64,000 bases of DNA from Caballeronia sp. GAFFF1. GTDB taxonomy: Bacteria > Pseudomonadota > Gammaproteobacteria > Burkholderiales > Burkholderiaceae. This document shows positions 35,996 to 44,747 of this stretch, in pieces (positions within the stretch are counted from its first letter, which is position 1; the number at the start of each line of letters is the position of its first letter). Made by a program: the position numbers and the translations under genes. Where the stretch lies: the NCBI RefSeq assembly GCF_023630705.1, contig NZ_JALQEM010000041.1:186001-250000 (forward strand), given 5' to 3'. The notes below the pieces were generated by a model, which saw nothing but the letters and a program-made list of their open reading frames with translations, was not told the origin of the DNA and ran no database searches.

Positions 35996-36922
35996 ATGGA
36001 AAGTCATCCGTTACGGTATTCGCTGCGGCAGTTGCGCTACTTCGTGGTGGCGGCGGAGGCCCTGTCCTTCACTGCTGCGGCCAGAAAGCTGCATATCTCG
36101 CAGCCTTCCATTTCCACCGCGCTGGCGGACCTCGAAGTGTCCTTCGGGGTTCAGCTTTTCATCCGGCATCACGCTAGCGGTTTGTCGCTGACGCAGGCCG
36201 GACGCGATCTGCTCGGGCAAGCCCGCAATCTGCTGAAGATCGCGGAAGAACTGCAGATGGCCGCCAAGGAACTCGATGGCGGCATGACGGGTTCCATCGC
36301 GCTCGGCTGCCTCGTTTCGCTCGCGCCGCCGCTGATGCCGGGCCTCATCAGCCGCTTCACGGCCGATCACGCGGGCATCGCATTTCGCACGGTCGAAGGT
36401 CACCAGGACGCCCTGCTGCGCGGACTGCACGACGGCTCGATCGATCTTGCGCTCACCTATAGCCTCGATCTCACCGAAGACATTGCCTTCACGCCGCTCT
36501 TGTCGTTGCCGCCTTATGCAATCCTGCCGCGCACGCATCGCCTTGCGCGCGCCCGGAAGATCTCGCTGGCCGATCTGCTGCCCGAGCCTTATGTCATGCT
36601 GGACCTGCCGCATAGCCGGGAATATTTCGCCGCGCTCTTCGATGCAGTCGGCAACCGGCCGGTGCCGGCGTTTCGCTCGTCGCAGCCGGAAGTGGTGCGA
36701 GGGATGGTGGCGAACGGCCTCGGCTATAGCCTCCTCAACTTCCCGCTCAAATCGAACCGTACCGTGGACGGCGAGGAGTTCGTCATTAAGCGTTTCAAAG
36801 ACAACGTGAACGCGACAATGCTCGGCGTCGCGCAATCTCGCACCATGAAGCCGCGCCAGGTGGTGCACCGCTTCACGGCGTTCTGCGAGAACTACATACG
36901 GCGACTGCGTATCGACACTTGA
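35996..36922 (+). CDS. LysR family transcriptional regulator
   Basis: A 308-residue regulator. The winged helix-turn-helix is at the N-terminus (LRYFVVAAEALSFTAAARKL, ISQPSISTALADLE), followed by the two-lobed co-inducer domain. I use ATG 35996 (MESHPLRYSLRQLRYF), where LysR homology starts, rather than an upstream in-frame ATG at 35930 that would cover the operator candidate. Lying between two opposite operons, it is the likely controller of the whole 32.2-43.7 kb locus. Confidence 0.87.
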   Translation: MESHPLRYSLRQLRYFVVAAEALSFTAAARKLHISQPSISTALADLEVSFGVQLFIRHHASGLSLTQAGRDLLGQARNLLKIAEELQMAAKELDGGMTGSIALGCLVSLAPPLMPGLISRFTADHAGIAFRTVEGHQDALLRGLHDGSIDLALTYSLDLTEDIAFTPLLSLPPYAILPRTHRLARARKISLADLLPEPYVMLDLPHSREYFAALFDAVGNRPVPAFRSSQPEVVRGMVANGLGYSLLNFPLKSNRTVDGEEFVIKRFKDNVNATMLGVAQSRTMKPRQVVHRFTAFCENYIRRLRIDT

Positions 36923-36963
36923 TGCCTGTTGTATAGGAAAAAGCTTTGCGCTGTATCCGAAAA

Positions 36964-36985
36964 CAATATTTTGACTGGCATATTG
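36964..36985. promoter_or_regulatory. inverted repeat upstream of the Rieske oxygenase operon
   Basis: CAATAT (36964-36969) and ATATTG (36980-36985) are reverse complements 10 bases apart, about 80 bases before the oxygenase start, overlapping a TTGACT that could be a -35 element. It has the size of a LysR site but differs in sequence from the repeat at 35909. Confidence 0.35.
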
Positions 36986-37063
36986 GCTTGATAGATTGAG
37001 TCCATGCCGAGTGCCTGATAAAAGAAGAGGCGCTCCCGCTCACTGCACGAGGAGGTAATCGTC

Positions 37064-38194
37064 ATGGCCCACCTGAACGAGCTGATGAACGCATTGCGCG
37101 ATGGATGCGACCGCCCGTTCAGCGACGCCCATGCGATGCCGCCCGGCGTCTATACGTCGGCCGACTTTCTCGCGCTCGAAGAAGAGCGCATCTTCTCGCG
37201 CGAGTGGCAGTGCGTCGGGCGCGCGAGCGCATTGAAAGCGCCGGGCGACTACCTCACCGCGCGCATCGCCGCGCAGCCGGTAGTTGTCTTGCGCGACGAG
37301 CAGATGAAGCTCAAGGCGATGTCCAACGTGTGCCTGCATCGCATGTCGATATTGCTCGAAGGACGCGGCAATGTGCGACGCATCGTGTGTCCTTATCACG
37401 CGTGGAACTATTCGCTCGATGGCGCGTTGAAAGGCGCGCCGCTGATGGACCGACAGGAAGGCTTCTGCAAGGAAAGCTATAAGCTGCCCGCCGTGCGATG
37501 CGAAGAATGGCAAGGCTGGATCTATGTGACGCTCGATGCGAACGCGCCACCCGTCGGCAAGCAACTCGCCGAGCTGGACACGTTGATCCAGTCGTACGGC
37601 ATGACCGACTACATCGAAACGTTCTATGAAGAGCACGTGTGGGACACCAACTGGAAGATTCTCGCTGAGAACTTCATGGAGAGCTATCACTTGCCGATGC
37701 TGCATCGCGCGACGGTAGGTCCGCACTCGCGGCTCGAAGAGATGGAATGTCCGCCGGGTCATGCGGCGTTCAATTATCACTGGATTACGAAAGAAGCTTC
37801 GTTGCCCATTGGTAATGCGCACCCGGACAACACGCGCTTGTCGGGGCACTGGCGCAAGACCACCGCGCTGCTCGCCATTTATCCGACGCATCTCGTGACG
37901 TTGACTCCCGGCTACTTCTGGTATCTCGTGCTGCAACCGGAGGGCGTCGGCCGCGTGCATATCCGCTTCGGCGGCGGACTCGCGCCGGAATTCATCGCCG
38001 ATCCCGAAGCCAACGCGCACATGGCAACGCTCAAGAAATTGCTCGACGAAGTGAACGCCGAAGACAAGCGCGGCGTGCAAGCCGTGTTTCGCGGCGTGCA
38101 TGCGCCGTTGGCGAAGCCGGGACATCTGAGCCATCTCGAACGGCCCAACCATGACTTCGCGCGATATCTCGCGGGCAAGCTGAAAACGCAGTAA
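37064..38194 (+). CDS. Rieske non-haem iron oxygenase, alpha subunit
   Basis: Oxygenase of 376 residues. Rieske [2Fe-2S] ligands are C90, H92, C109 and H112. The mononuclear iron site is H209 and H214 plus a C-terminal acid. The bridging acid that normally is Asp is E206 here (MESYHLPMLH); the benzoate dioxygenase in this same window has Asp. Glu at this place is known from the carnitine oxygenase CntA. No beta subunit, ferredoxin or reductase is adjacent. GAGGAGG precedes the ATG. A polyamine-type importer follows, so N-demethylation or C-N cleavage of an amine is the favoured guess. Confidence 0.87.
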   Translation: MAHLNELMNALRDGCDRPFSDAHAMPPGVYTSADFLALEEERIFSREWQCVGRASALKAPGDYLTARIAAQPVVVLRDEQMKLKAMSNVCLHRMSILLEGRGNVRRIVCPYHAWNYSLDGALKGAPLMDRQEGFCKESYKLPAVRCEEWQGWIYVTLDANAPPVGKQLAELDTLIQSYGMTDYIETFYEEHVWDTNWKILAENFMESYHLPMLHRATVGPHSRLEEMECPPGHAAFNYHWITKEASLPIGNAHPDNTRLSGHWRKTTALLAIYPTHLVTLTPGYFWYLVLQPEGVGRVHIRFGGGLAPEFIADPEANAHMATLKKLLDEVNAEDKRGVQAVFRGVHAPLAKPGHLSHLERPNHDFARYLAGKLKTQ

Positions 38195-38215
38195 GAACGA
38201 CAGGACGCGATCACG

Positions 38216-39397
38216 ATGTCGAACCCTTCCTTCATCTCATTCTCGGGCGTGAGCAAATCGTACGACGGCGCGAATTACGTTGTCGACGGCTTGAACCTCG
38301 ACGTACGCAAGGGGGAATTCGTGTCGCTGCTCGGGCCGTCCGGTTCGGGCAAGACCACCACGCTGATGATGCTCGCCGGTTTCGAGTCGCCCACGCAGGG
38401 CGAGATCCGGCTCGATGGCAAGCGCCTCGACGACAAGCCGCCGCATCGGCGCGATATCGGCATGGTGTTTCAGAATTACGCGCTCTTTCCGCATCTGACG
38501 ATTGCCGAGAACGTCGCGTTCCCGCTCTCGGTGCGGCGCGTGAGCCGTGCGGAGCAGAAGACACGCGTGAAGCGCGCGCTCGAGATGGTGGAATTGCCGC
38601 ATCTGGCCAACAGGCGGCCGGCACAGCTTTCGGGCGGGCAACAGCAGCGCGTTGCGCTGGCGCGCGCGCTCGTATTCGAGCCGAGCGTCGTGCTGATGGA
38701 CGAACCGCTCGGCGCGCTCGACAAGCGCCTTCGCGAGACCATGCAGTACGAAATCATGCGGCTGCATCGCGAGTTATCGCTGACCATCGTCTATGTGACG
38801 CACGATCAGGCCGAGGCGCTGACCATGTCCGACCGCGTCGCCGTGTTCTCAGACGGACGCATTCAGCAAGTGGCCACGCCGAGCGAGCTCTATGAGAACG
38901 CGCAGAACGCGTTCGTCGCGAACTTCGTCGGCGAGAACAATGGCCTGACGGGACGCGTCACGACTTGCGACGGCTCATGGGCGACATTCGCGCTTTCCGA
39001 CGGCAGCATCATTCGCGGCCGATGCGAGTCCGGCCTGCGCGTCGGCGACGAAGCCATGCTCGCGCTGCGCCCTGAGCGCGCGCATATTCCGAGCGCGGAA
39101 GGCATGCATCTCGACCAGCACGACAATGTCGTTCGCGCCCGCGTGAACGAACTCGTGTATTGCGGCGATCATCATCGCGTGCATCTGACGCTCGGCTCGC
39201 ACGACGCGATCGTCGTCAAGCTGCCGAATACTCAGCGTCACGCCTTGCCGTCATCCGGGGACATGATCGATGTCGCATGGCGTCACGACGACTGCAAGAT
39301 TCTCGCGATGAGCGCCCCGCCTCGCGCGAGCGCGACCACTTCCCCCACCTCGCCAACCCCTTCCCTCATCACGACCGCACCCGCAGGAGCCAACTGA
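38216..39397 (+). CDS. polyamine-type ABC transporter ATPase (PotA-like)
   Basis: ATPase of 393 residues. Walker A is GPSGSGKTT, the Q-loop MVFQNYALFPHL, the signature LSGGQQQRVALARAL, Walker B VVLMDEPLGALD and the switch VTHDQAEA. A TOBE domain occupies the C-terminal ~120 residues. It starts 22 bases after the oxygenase stop and ends one base before the binding-protein ATG. It energises import of the compound bound by the next gene product. Confidence 0.9.
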   Translation: MSNPSFISFSGVSKSYDGANYVVDGLNLDVRKGEFVSLLGPSGSGKTTTLMMLAGFESPTQGEIRLDGKRLDDKPPHRRDIGMVFQNYALFPHLTIAENVAFPLSVRRVSRAEQKTRVKRALEMVELPHLANRRPAQLSGGQQQRVALARALVFEPSVVLMDEPLGALDKRLRETMQYEIMRLHRELSLTIVYVTHDQAEALTMSDRVAVFSDGRIQQVATPSELYENAQNAFVANFVGENNGLTGRVTTCDGSWATFALSDGSIIRGRCESGLRVGDEAMLALRPERAHIPSAEGMHLDQHDNVVRARVNELVYCGDHHRVHLTLGSHDAIVVKLPNTQRHALPSSGDMIDVAWRHDDCKILAMSAPPRASATTSPTSPTPSLITTAPAGAN

Positions 39398-39398
39398 C

Positions 39399-40445
39399 AT
39401 GCGCACTCAATTCAAAGCACAATGCGCCGCACTCGCCCTACTCGCCTTCGGCACCATGACATCGCAGGCGGCGGAAACGCTGCATGTGGTCACGTTCGGC
39501 GGCGCTTTCGAAGCCGCGGCCAAGAAGGCGTGGATGGACCCGTTCACGCAGGCAACCGGCACGCAGTTCTCGCTCGAATCGTATGACGGCGGCCTCGCCA
39601 AACTCTCCGCGATGGAGCAGGCCAAGAACACGACATGGGACCTGATCGACCTCGAAACCAACGATGCGATCACCGGATGCGACGAAGGGCTGCTCCAGAA
39701 GTTCGACAAGAAGTCACTCGGCAATACCAGCGACTTCATTCCCGGATCGCTCAGCGATTGCGCGGTCGCGAGCATGGTCTGGTCGACGGTCTATGCGTAT
39801 GACACGAGCAAGCTGAAGAGCGCGCCTTCCACCGTCAACGACTTCTTCGACACGCAGAAATTTCCCGGCAAGCGCGGCCTGCGCAAGTCGCCCAAGGTGA
39901 CGCTGGAGTGGGCGCTGATAGCCGATGGCGTCGATGCCAAGGATGTGTACAAGGTGCTCGGCACGCCCGCGGGCGTCGATCGCGCGTTCAAGAAGCTCGA
40001 CACCATCAAAAAGGACATCGTGTGGTGGGAGTCGGGCGCTCAGGCGCCGCAGCTGCTCGCCGACGGCGCCGTCGTGATGGTGCAAGCCTATAACGGCCGC
40101 ATCGACGATGCCGTGAGGAAGGATCACAAGCCGTTCAAGTCCGTGTGGGACGCGCAGGTCTACGACTTCGAATGGTGGGCCATTCCGACCGGCGCGAAGA
40201 ACGCCGACATGGCCGCGAAGTTCATCGTGTCCCAGGCGCAGCCGAAGGCATCGGCGGATCTCTCGAAGTACATCGCCTATGCGCCGCCGCGCAAGGAAGC
40301 CGTCGCGCTTGTCGACAAGCAGCGTCTCGCCGACATGCCGACCGCGCCCGCGAACTTCAAGCGCGCCGTGCAGATCAACGCGAACTTCTGGGCCGACAAC
40401 GCCGACGCCATCAACAAGCGCTTTCAGGTCTGGCTGACGCAATAA
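39399..40445 (+). CDS. polyamine-type ABC substrate-binding protein (PotD-like)
   Basis: Periplasmic binding protein of 348 residues with a signal peptide (ALALLAFGTMTSQAAE, cleavage near AQA/AE). The mature start LHVVTFGGAFEAAAKKAWMDPF is typical of the spermidine/putrescine group. Polyamine-type folds bind many amines and organic cations or zwitterions, so the ligand is not set by homology. AGGAG lies before the ATG, inside the end of the ATPase gene. Confidence 0.88.
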   Translation: MRTQFKAQCAALALLAFGTMTSQAAETLHVVTFGGAFEAAAKKAWMDPFTQATGTQFSLESYDGGLAKLSAMEQAKNTTWDLIDLETNDAITGCDEGLLQKFDKKSLGNTSDFIPGSLSDCAVASMVWSTVYAYDTSKLKSAPSTVNDFFDTQKFPGKRGLRKSPKVTLEWALIADGVDAKDVYKVLGTPAGVDRAFKKLDTIKKDIVWWESGAQAPQLLADGAVVMVQAYNGRIDDAVRKDHKPFKSVWDAQVYDFEWWAIPTGAKNADMAAKFIVSQAQPKASADLSKYIAYAPPRKEAVALVDKQRLADMPTAPANFKRAVQINANFWADNADAINKRFQVWLTQ

Positions 40446-40472
40446 GCGGCCAAGGCATACGAGAGGACGAAC

Positions 40473-41726
40473 ATGCCCGCATCGATTCACGCGACGACCG
40501 CCGGCTCGCACGCAAGCGCCGAAGGCCGCGCGTCGTACAACAAGGCGCAACGACGCGCCTCGGTGCGGGCGCTTCTGCTCGCGTTGCCGCTGATCGTATT
40601 TCTGTTGTCTACCTTCATCGCGCCCATTGCGCTGTTGCTCGCGCGCAGCGCGCAGAACCACGAAGTGCCGGACGGCATGCCTGCGCTCGCGCGCGCATTG
40701 AACGCATGGGACGGTCAGCGCGTACCAGATGAACATACCTTCGCCCTCCTCGCATCCGGATTAAAGGAAGCCCAGGAAAGCGGCCAGCTCGGCACCATCG
40801 CGCGGCGTCTCAACTTCGCGCAGCCCGAGTTTCGCAGCTTGTTGATGCGCACCGCCCGCAAGCTCCATGACGACACGTCGAAAGCATGGAAGCCCGCGTT
40901 GATCGATATCGACGAGCGCTGGGATTCACCGGAAGTCTGGCGTTTGCTCAAGCGTGCCGCGCAATCGCCGACGCCCGACTATCTGCTCGCCGCCGTCGAT
41001 GCGCAGGTCACGCCGCAAGGAACAATCGCGTCGATGCCGGCGAATGCGTCCGTCTATCGCGAAGCCTTCGCCCGCACGGTATCCATCAGCGCGACGGTCA
41101 CCCTGCTGTGCCTCGTGCTCGGCTATCCGGTTGCCTGGCTGCTCGCGAATGTGCCCGCGAAAACCAGCAACCGGCTGATGCTCTTCGTGATCGTGCCGTT
41201 CTGGACTTCTCTGCTCGTGCGCACCACCGCGTGGTACGTGCTGCTTCAACCGGGCGGCGTCATCAACAGCGTGCTGTCCGGACTTGGACTCGCGACGCAT
41301 CCGGTCCCGCTCATCTTCAATCGCACGGGCGTGCTGATCGGCATGACGCATGTCCTCTTGCCCTACATGATCCTCGCGATCTACTCGGTGATGAAGAGCG
41401 TGTCGCCCGTTTATATGCGCGCCGCCAAGTCGCTCGGCGCGCATCCGTTCACGGCGTTCGTTCGCGTGTATGTGCCGCAGACATTGCCCGGCGTCGGCGC
41501 GGGATGCTTTCTCGTCTTCGTGCTCGCGCTCGGTTACTACATTACCCCCGCGCTGCTCGGCGGCGCCGGCGACGAGATGATCAGCCAGCTCATCGCTATT
41601 CAAACGAACACGCAACTGAATTGGGGTCTCGCGGGCGCGCTGTCGGCCTACCTCGTGATATTCACGGCGGTGTTCTATTTCCTGTTCAACCGCATCGTCG
41701 GCATCGACCGGCTGCGCTTCGGTTGA
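40473..41726 (+). CDS. ABC transporter permease (PotB-like)
   Basis: Inner-membrane permease of 417 residues. TM1 is near residues 30-55 (LLLALPLIVFLLSTFIAPIALLL). A long hydrophilic insert of about 130 residues follows, probably periplasmic. Then come five more segments with the permease EAA-type loop AAKSLGAHPFTAFVRVYVPQTLPG. The large insert after TM1 makes it longer than E. coli PotB (about 275). Second membrane half is the next gene. Confidence 0.88.
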   Translation: MPASIHATTAGSHASAEGRASYNKAQRRASVRALLLALPLIVFLLSTFIAPIALLLARSAQNHEVPDGMPALARALNAWDGQRVPDEHTFALLASGLKEAQESGQLGTIARRLNFAQPEFRSLLMRTARKLHDDTSKAWKPALIDIDERWDSPEVWRLLKRAAQSPTPDYLLAAVDAQVTPQGTIASMPANASVYREAFARTVSISATVTLLCLVLGYPVAWLLANVPAKTSNRLMLFVIVPFWTSLLVRTTAWYVLLQPGGVINSVLSGLGLATHPVPLIFNRTGVLIGMTHVLLPYMILAIYSVMKSVSPVYMRAAKSLGAHPFTAFVRVYVPQTLPGVGAGCFLVFVLALGYYITPALLGGAGDEMISQLIAIQTNTQLNWGLAGALSAYLVIFTAVFYFLFNRIVGIDRLRFG

Positions 41727-41750
41727 TTCGACCCATCCGGAGGAAATCTC

Positions 41751-42578
41751 ATGCAAGACAAACGCAACACGGTGCTGACGGAACGCATCGCTGCGGGCTG
41801 GGTGCGCCTGCACACCGCGCTTGTCCTGTTCTTTCTGATCGCGCCGATCCTCGCCATCATCCCGTTGTCGTTTAATTCGGGATCCTACTTTTCCTATCCG
41901 ATGGAGGGCTTCTCGTTCCGCTGGTACGAAAAGGCGCTGACGAGCGGCGACTGGCAGCGCGCGCTGTTGAACAGCATCGGCATCGGCGCGGCGTCGACTT
42001 TCATCGCCACATGTCTCGGCACGCTCGCGGCGCTCGGCTTGTCGCGCTCGCAGTTCCCGCTGCGCTCGGTCATCATGCCCATCCTGATCTCGCCGATGAT
42101 CGTGCCTATCGTGGTGGTCGCGGCAGGCTTCTATCTGATCTTCGCGCCGCTGGGGCTCGTGAATTCGTATCCCGGCGTCGTGCTCGCGCATGCCGCGCTC
42201 GGCACGCCGTTCGTCGTCATCACGGTGACGGCGTCGTTGCTGTCCTTCGATCAAAGCCTGTTGCGGGCCGCATCGGGCCTCGGCGCCCCGCCCTGGATCG
42301 CGTTTCGTCGCGTCACGTTGCCGCTCATCACGCCAGCCGTCGCGACAGGAAGCGTGTTCGCGTTCGCGACGTCGTTCGACGAGGTCATCGTGATCCTCTT
42401 TATCGGCGGGCCGGATCAGAAGACAGTCCCGCGTCAGATGTGGAGCGGGATTCGCGACGCCATCGATCCCTCTATCCTCGCCGTCGCGACGATGCTGATC
42501 GTCTTCGCCGTGTTGCTTTTCGCAAGCATCAACCGCTTGAGGGCGCGGGCGTTGGCGGCGAATCAGGCGCTGACTTAA
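41751..42578 (+). CDS. ABC transporter permease (PotC-like)
   Basis: Permease of 275 residues with six predicted membrane segments, the first at LVLFFLIAPILAIIPLSF. The cytoplasmic coupling loop is AASGLGAPPWIAFRRVTLPLITPA. GGAGG lies upstream of the ATG at 41751. It completes a four-gene importer: ATPase, binding protein and two permeases. Confidence 0.9.
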   Translation: MQDKRNTVLTERIAAGWVRLHTALVLFFLIAPILAIIPLSFNSGSYFSYPMEGFSFRWYEKALTSGDWQRALLNSIGIGAASTFIATCLGTLAALGLSRSQFPLRSVIMPILISPMIVPIVVVAAGFYLIFAPLGLVNSYPGVVLAHAALGTPFVVITVTASLLSFDQSLLRAASGLGAPPWIAFRRVTLPLITPAVATGSVFAFATSFDEVIVILFIGGPDQKTVPRQMWSGIRDAIDPSILAVATMLIVFAVLLFASINRLRARALAANQALT

Positions 42579-42658
42579 TTCTGCGTTGAAGTGAGGAGCC
42601 GGCCCTTGGTGCGGCGATTGCTGTGCAAACGCCAAGCACTTCACATTCAGGGCCAGGC

Positions 42659-43708
42659 ATGAAACGCTATAAAGCACTTGTGGCGGGCGGCGTCGGCGTG
42701 ATCGGACGTCAACTCGTCGATCATCTCGCGTCGCTGCCGGATTGGGACGTCATCGGTCTGTCAAGACGCACGCCCGATCGAGCGCAACCGGGCGAGCACA
42801 TTGCCGTCGATCTGCTCGATCCCGAGGACGTGCGCGCGAAGCTCGGCGGGCTCGGCGACGTCACGCACATTTTTCACGCCGCCTATCAGGAAAAGCCCAC
42901 GCCGCAAGCGCTCATCGACGTGAACCTCGGCATGTTGCGCAATCTGGTGAGCGTCGTAGCCGCCAGTTCGCCGGCGCTCCAGCGCGTCGTGTTATACGAG
43001 GGCGCGAAGTATTACGGCGCGCACCTCGGCCGCTTCAAGACGCCCGCGCGCGAAGACGATCCACGACACATGCCGCCGAACTTTTACTACGACATGGAAG
43101 ACTGGCTCGTCGAGGAAGCGGCGGGCAAGGCCTGGGATGCGGTCGTGCTTCGCCCGGACGTGGTGTGCGGCTTCGCGCTCGGCAATCCGATGAATCTGTC
43201 CATGGTCATCGCCGTGTATGCCGCGATCAGCAAGGAGCTCGGACTGCCGCTGCGCTTTCCCGGCACCGCGACGTGCTACGGCAAGCTCGCGCAAGTCACC
43301 GATGCCGCGCAGCTCGCACGCGGGTCCGTGTGGGCGGCGACCGACGCGCCCGGCGGCGAGAGCTATAACCTCACGAACGGCGACGTATTCCGCTGGGACC
43401 AGCTATGGCCCGCCATTGCCGATCATCTCGACATGCCGCTCGCCGAACCGCAGACCATCAGCCTGCGCGACTACATGGCCGACAAGGGGCCACTGTGGGA
43501 GCGCATGGTGAAGAAATACGATCTCGTCGATATTCCCTACGAGCATGTTGCCGCATGGGGCTTCGGCGACTTCATCTTTCGCTGCGACTGGGACGTGATC
43601 TCCAGCACGACCAAGATCCGGCAGGCTGGCTTTCATGATGTCGTCGATAGCACCGACATGTTCCTGCGTCTCTTCGATGAGTTCCGCGAGCGCAAGGCGA
43701 TTCCTTGA
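42659..43708 (+). CDS. NAD(P)-dependent reductase, PRISE-like SDR
   Basis: Extended short-chain dehydrogenase of 349 residues with the cofactor site ALVAGGVGVIGRQLVDHL. It carries the marks of the PRISE (progesterone 5-beta-reductase/iridoid synthase-like) group: active Lys in GAKYYGAHLGRFKTPARED and active Tyr in PNFYYDMEDWL. That group reduces enones, enals or carbonyls. It follows the importer by 80 bases and probably ends the operon. ATG 42659 is chosen because the Rossmann fold begins there. Confidence 0.82.
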   Translation: MKRYKALVAGGVGVIGRQLVDHLASLPDWDVIGLSRRTPDRAQPGEHIAVDLLDPEDVRAKLGGLGDVTHIFHAAYQEKPTPQALIDVNLGMLRNLVSVVAASSPALQRVVLYEGAKYYGAHLGRFKTPAREDDPRHMPPNFYYDMEDWLVEEAAGKAWDAVVLRPDVVCGFALGNPMNLSMVIAVYAAISKELGLPLRFPGTATCYGKLAQVTDAAQLARGSVWAATDAPGGESYNLTNGDVFRWDQLWPAIADHLDMPLAEPQTISLRDYMADKGPLWERMVKKYDLVDIPYEHVAAWGFGDFIFRCDWDVISSTTKIRQAGFHDVVDSTDMFLRLFDEFRERKAIP

Positions 43709-43720
43709 GCGCAATCGGCC

Positions 43721-44635
43721 TTACCGCGACCCGATCTCCTCCAGCAGCCATTCCCTGAAGGCGATGACCGGCGCGCTCTTCGCGCTCTCTTTCCGGTGCA
43801 CGAGGTAGTACGCCAGTTCGCAGCCCTGCACGATATCGAACGGTCTCGCGAGACGGCCTTCCGCAAGGTCGCGCTCCACCAACGTCGTGCGGCCGAGCGC
43901 GACGCCATTGCCCGATATCGCGGTCTGAATGGCCATCGCGGAATCGTTCAACTGGAGTCCACGATCGGTGTCCGCCGCATTGCGAATGCCTGCATGCAGG
44001 AGCCACGAACGCCATGTCGGAAAGACCACGGAGCCGCGCATCGAGGTGTCGTGGATCAACTGGTGATGCTTCAGATCGAGCGGCGTCTTCAACGCGCGTC
44101 GCCCCTTGAGTAGCTTCGGGCTGCACACAGGGAAGAATTCGTCGCGCAGGAGGAATGTCGAGACGAGGTTCGGCCAGGTGCCGCCGCCGTATCGGATTCC
44201 TACGTCGATACGCTCGGCGGCGAAGTCGACGAGGTGTCCGCTCGTGTCGATGCGGAGGTCGTAATAAGGATGCTTGCGTTGAAAGCGCTCGACGCGCCAC
44301 AGCAGCCATTTATCGGCGAAGGCGGGAGGCACCGTGACGGTGAATCTGATGCGCGACCTGCTGGCTTTCAGTCGTTCGACGGCGCTCGACAGCAGATCGA
44401 ATCCGCCTTGCAGATCGGCGAGCGCGTTACGCGCGGCGTCGGTGAGCGTCAATCGCGACGCGCCGGACGTCGAGCGATGGAACAGCTCCACGTCCAGATA
44501 GTCTTCCAGCCCGCGAACCAGTTGGCCGACCGCGGCTGGCGTGACGTTGAGTTCCGATGCCGCCGCCGTGTAGCTGAGATGACGCGCCACGGCCTCGAAA
44601 GCGCGCAGTGCATTGAGATTGGTGGGAGCTCGCAT
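43721..44635 (-). CDS. LysR family transcriptional regulator (GcvA type)
   Basis: A 304-residue regulator starting at MRAPTNLNALRAFEAVAR (44635). The DNA-binding part reads LSYTAAASELNVTPAAVGQLVRGLE. A co-inducer domain with DVGIRYGGGTWPNLVS and VALGRTTLVERDL is typical of the GcvA subgroup. It converges on the PRISE-like reductase with a 12-base gap and lies downstream of the SDR of the catechol cluster. Target unknown. Confidence 0.87.
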   Translation of the reverse strand: MRAPTNLNALRAFEAVARHLSYTAAASELNVTPAAVGQLVRGLEDYLDVELFHRSTSGASRLTLTDAARNALADLQGGFDLLSSAVERLKASRSRIRFTVTVPPAFADKWLLWRVERFQRKHPYYDLRIDTSGHLVDFAAERIDVGIRYGGGTWPNLVSTFLLRDEFFPVCSPKLLKGRRALKTPLDLKHHQLIHDTSMRGSVVFPTWRSWLLHAGIRNAADTDRGLQLNDSAMAIQTAISGNGVALGRTTLVERDLAEGRLARPFDIVQGCELAYYLVHRKESAKSAPVIAFREWLLEEIGSR

Positions 44636-44747
44636 GAAAATCGTGAGTCGTGTCGAAGAAGCGACTGTACCTTGCGTAGCGCTCTCCATGCACGAGCCGT
44701 GGCGGTGTGGCGTGCCGCGGGCGACGCCCGCCCGCGGCCGCTTATCG

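Noticed and set aside
38216..42578. Calling the importer a spermidine/putrescine system (potABCD)
   Set aside because: The fold group is right, but the genes sit inside an oxygenase operon and the first permease has a large extra insert. The ligand cannot be assumed, so no pot symbols were assigned.
40926..42677. 583-codon open frame on the minus strand opposite the two permease genes
   Set aside because: The product is rich in Arg, His and Asp with no domain. It is the antisense shadow of GC-rich permease coding sequence; the plus-strand proteins have clear membrane segments and family motifs.
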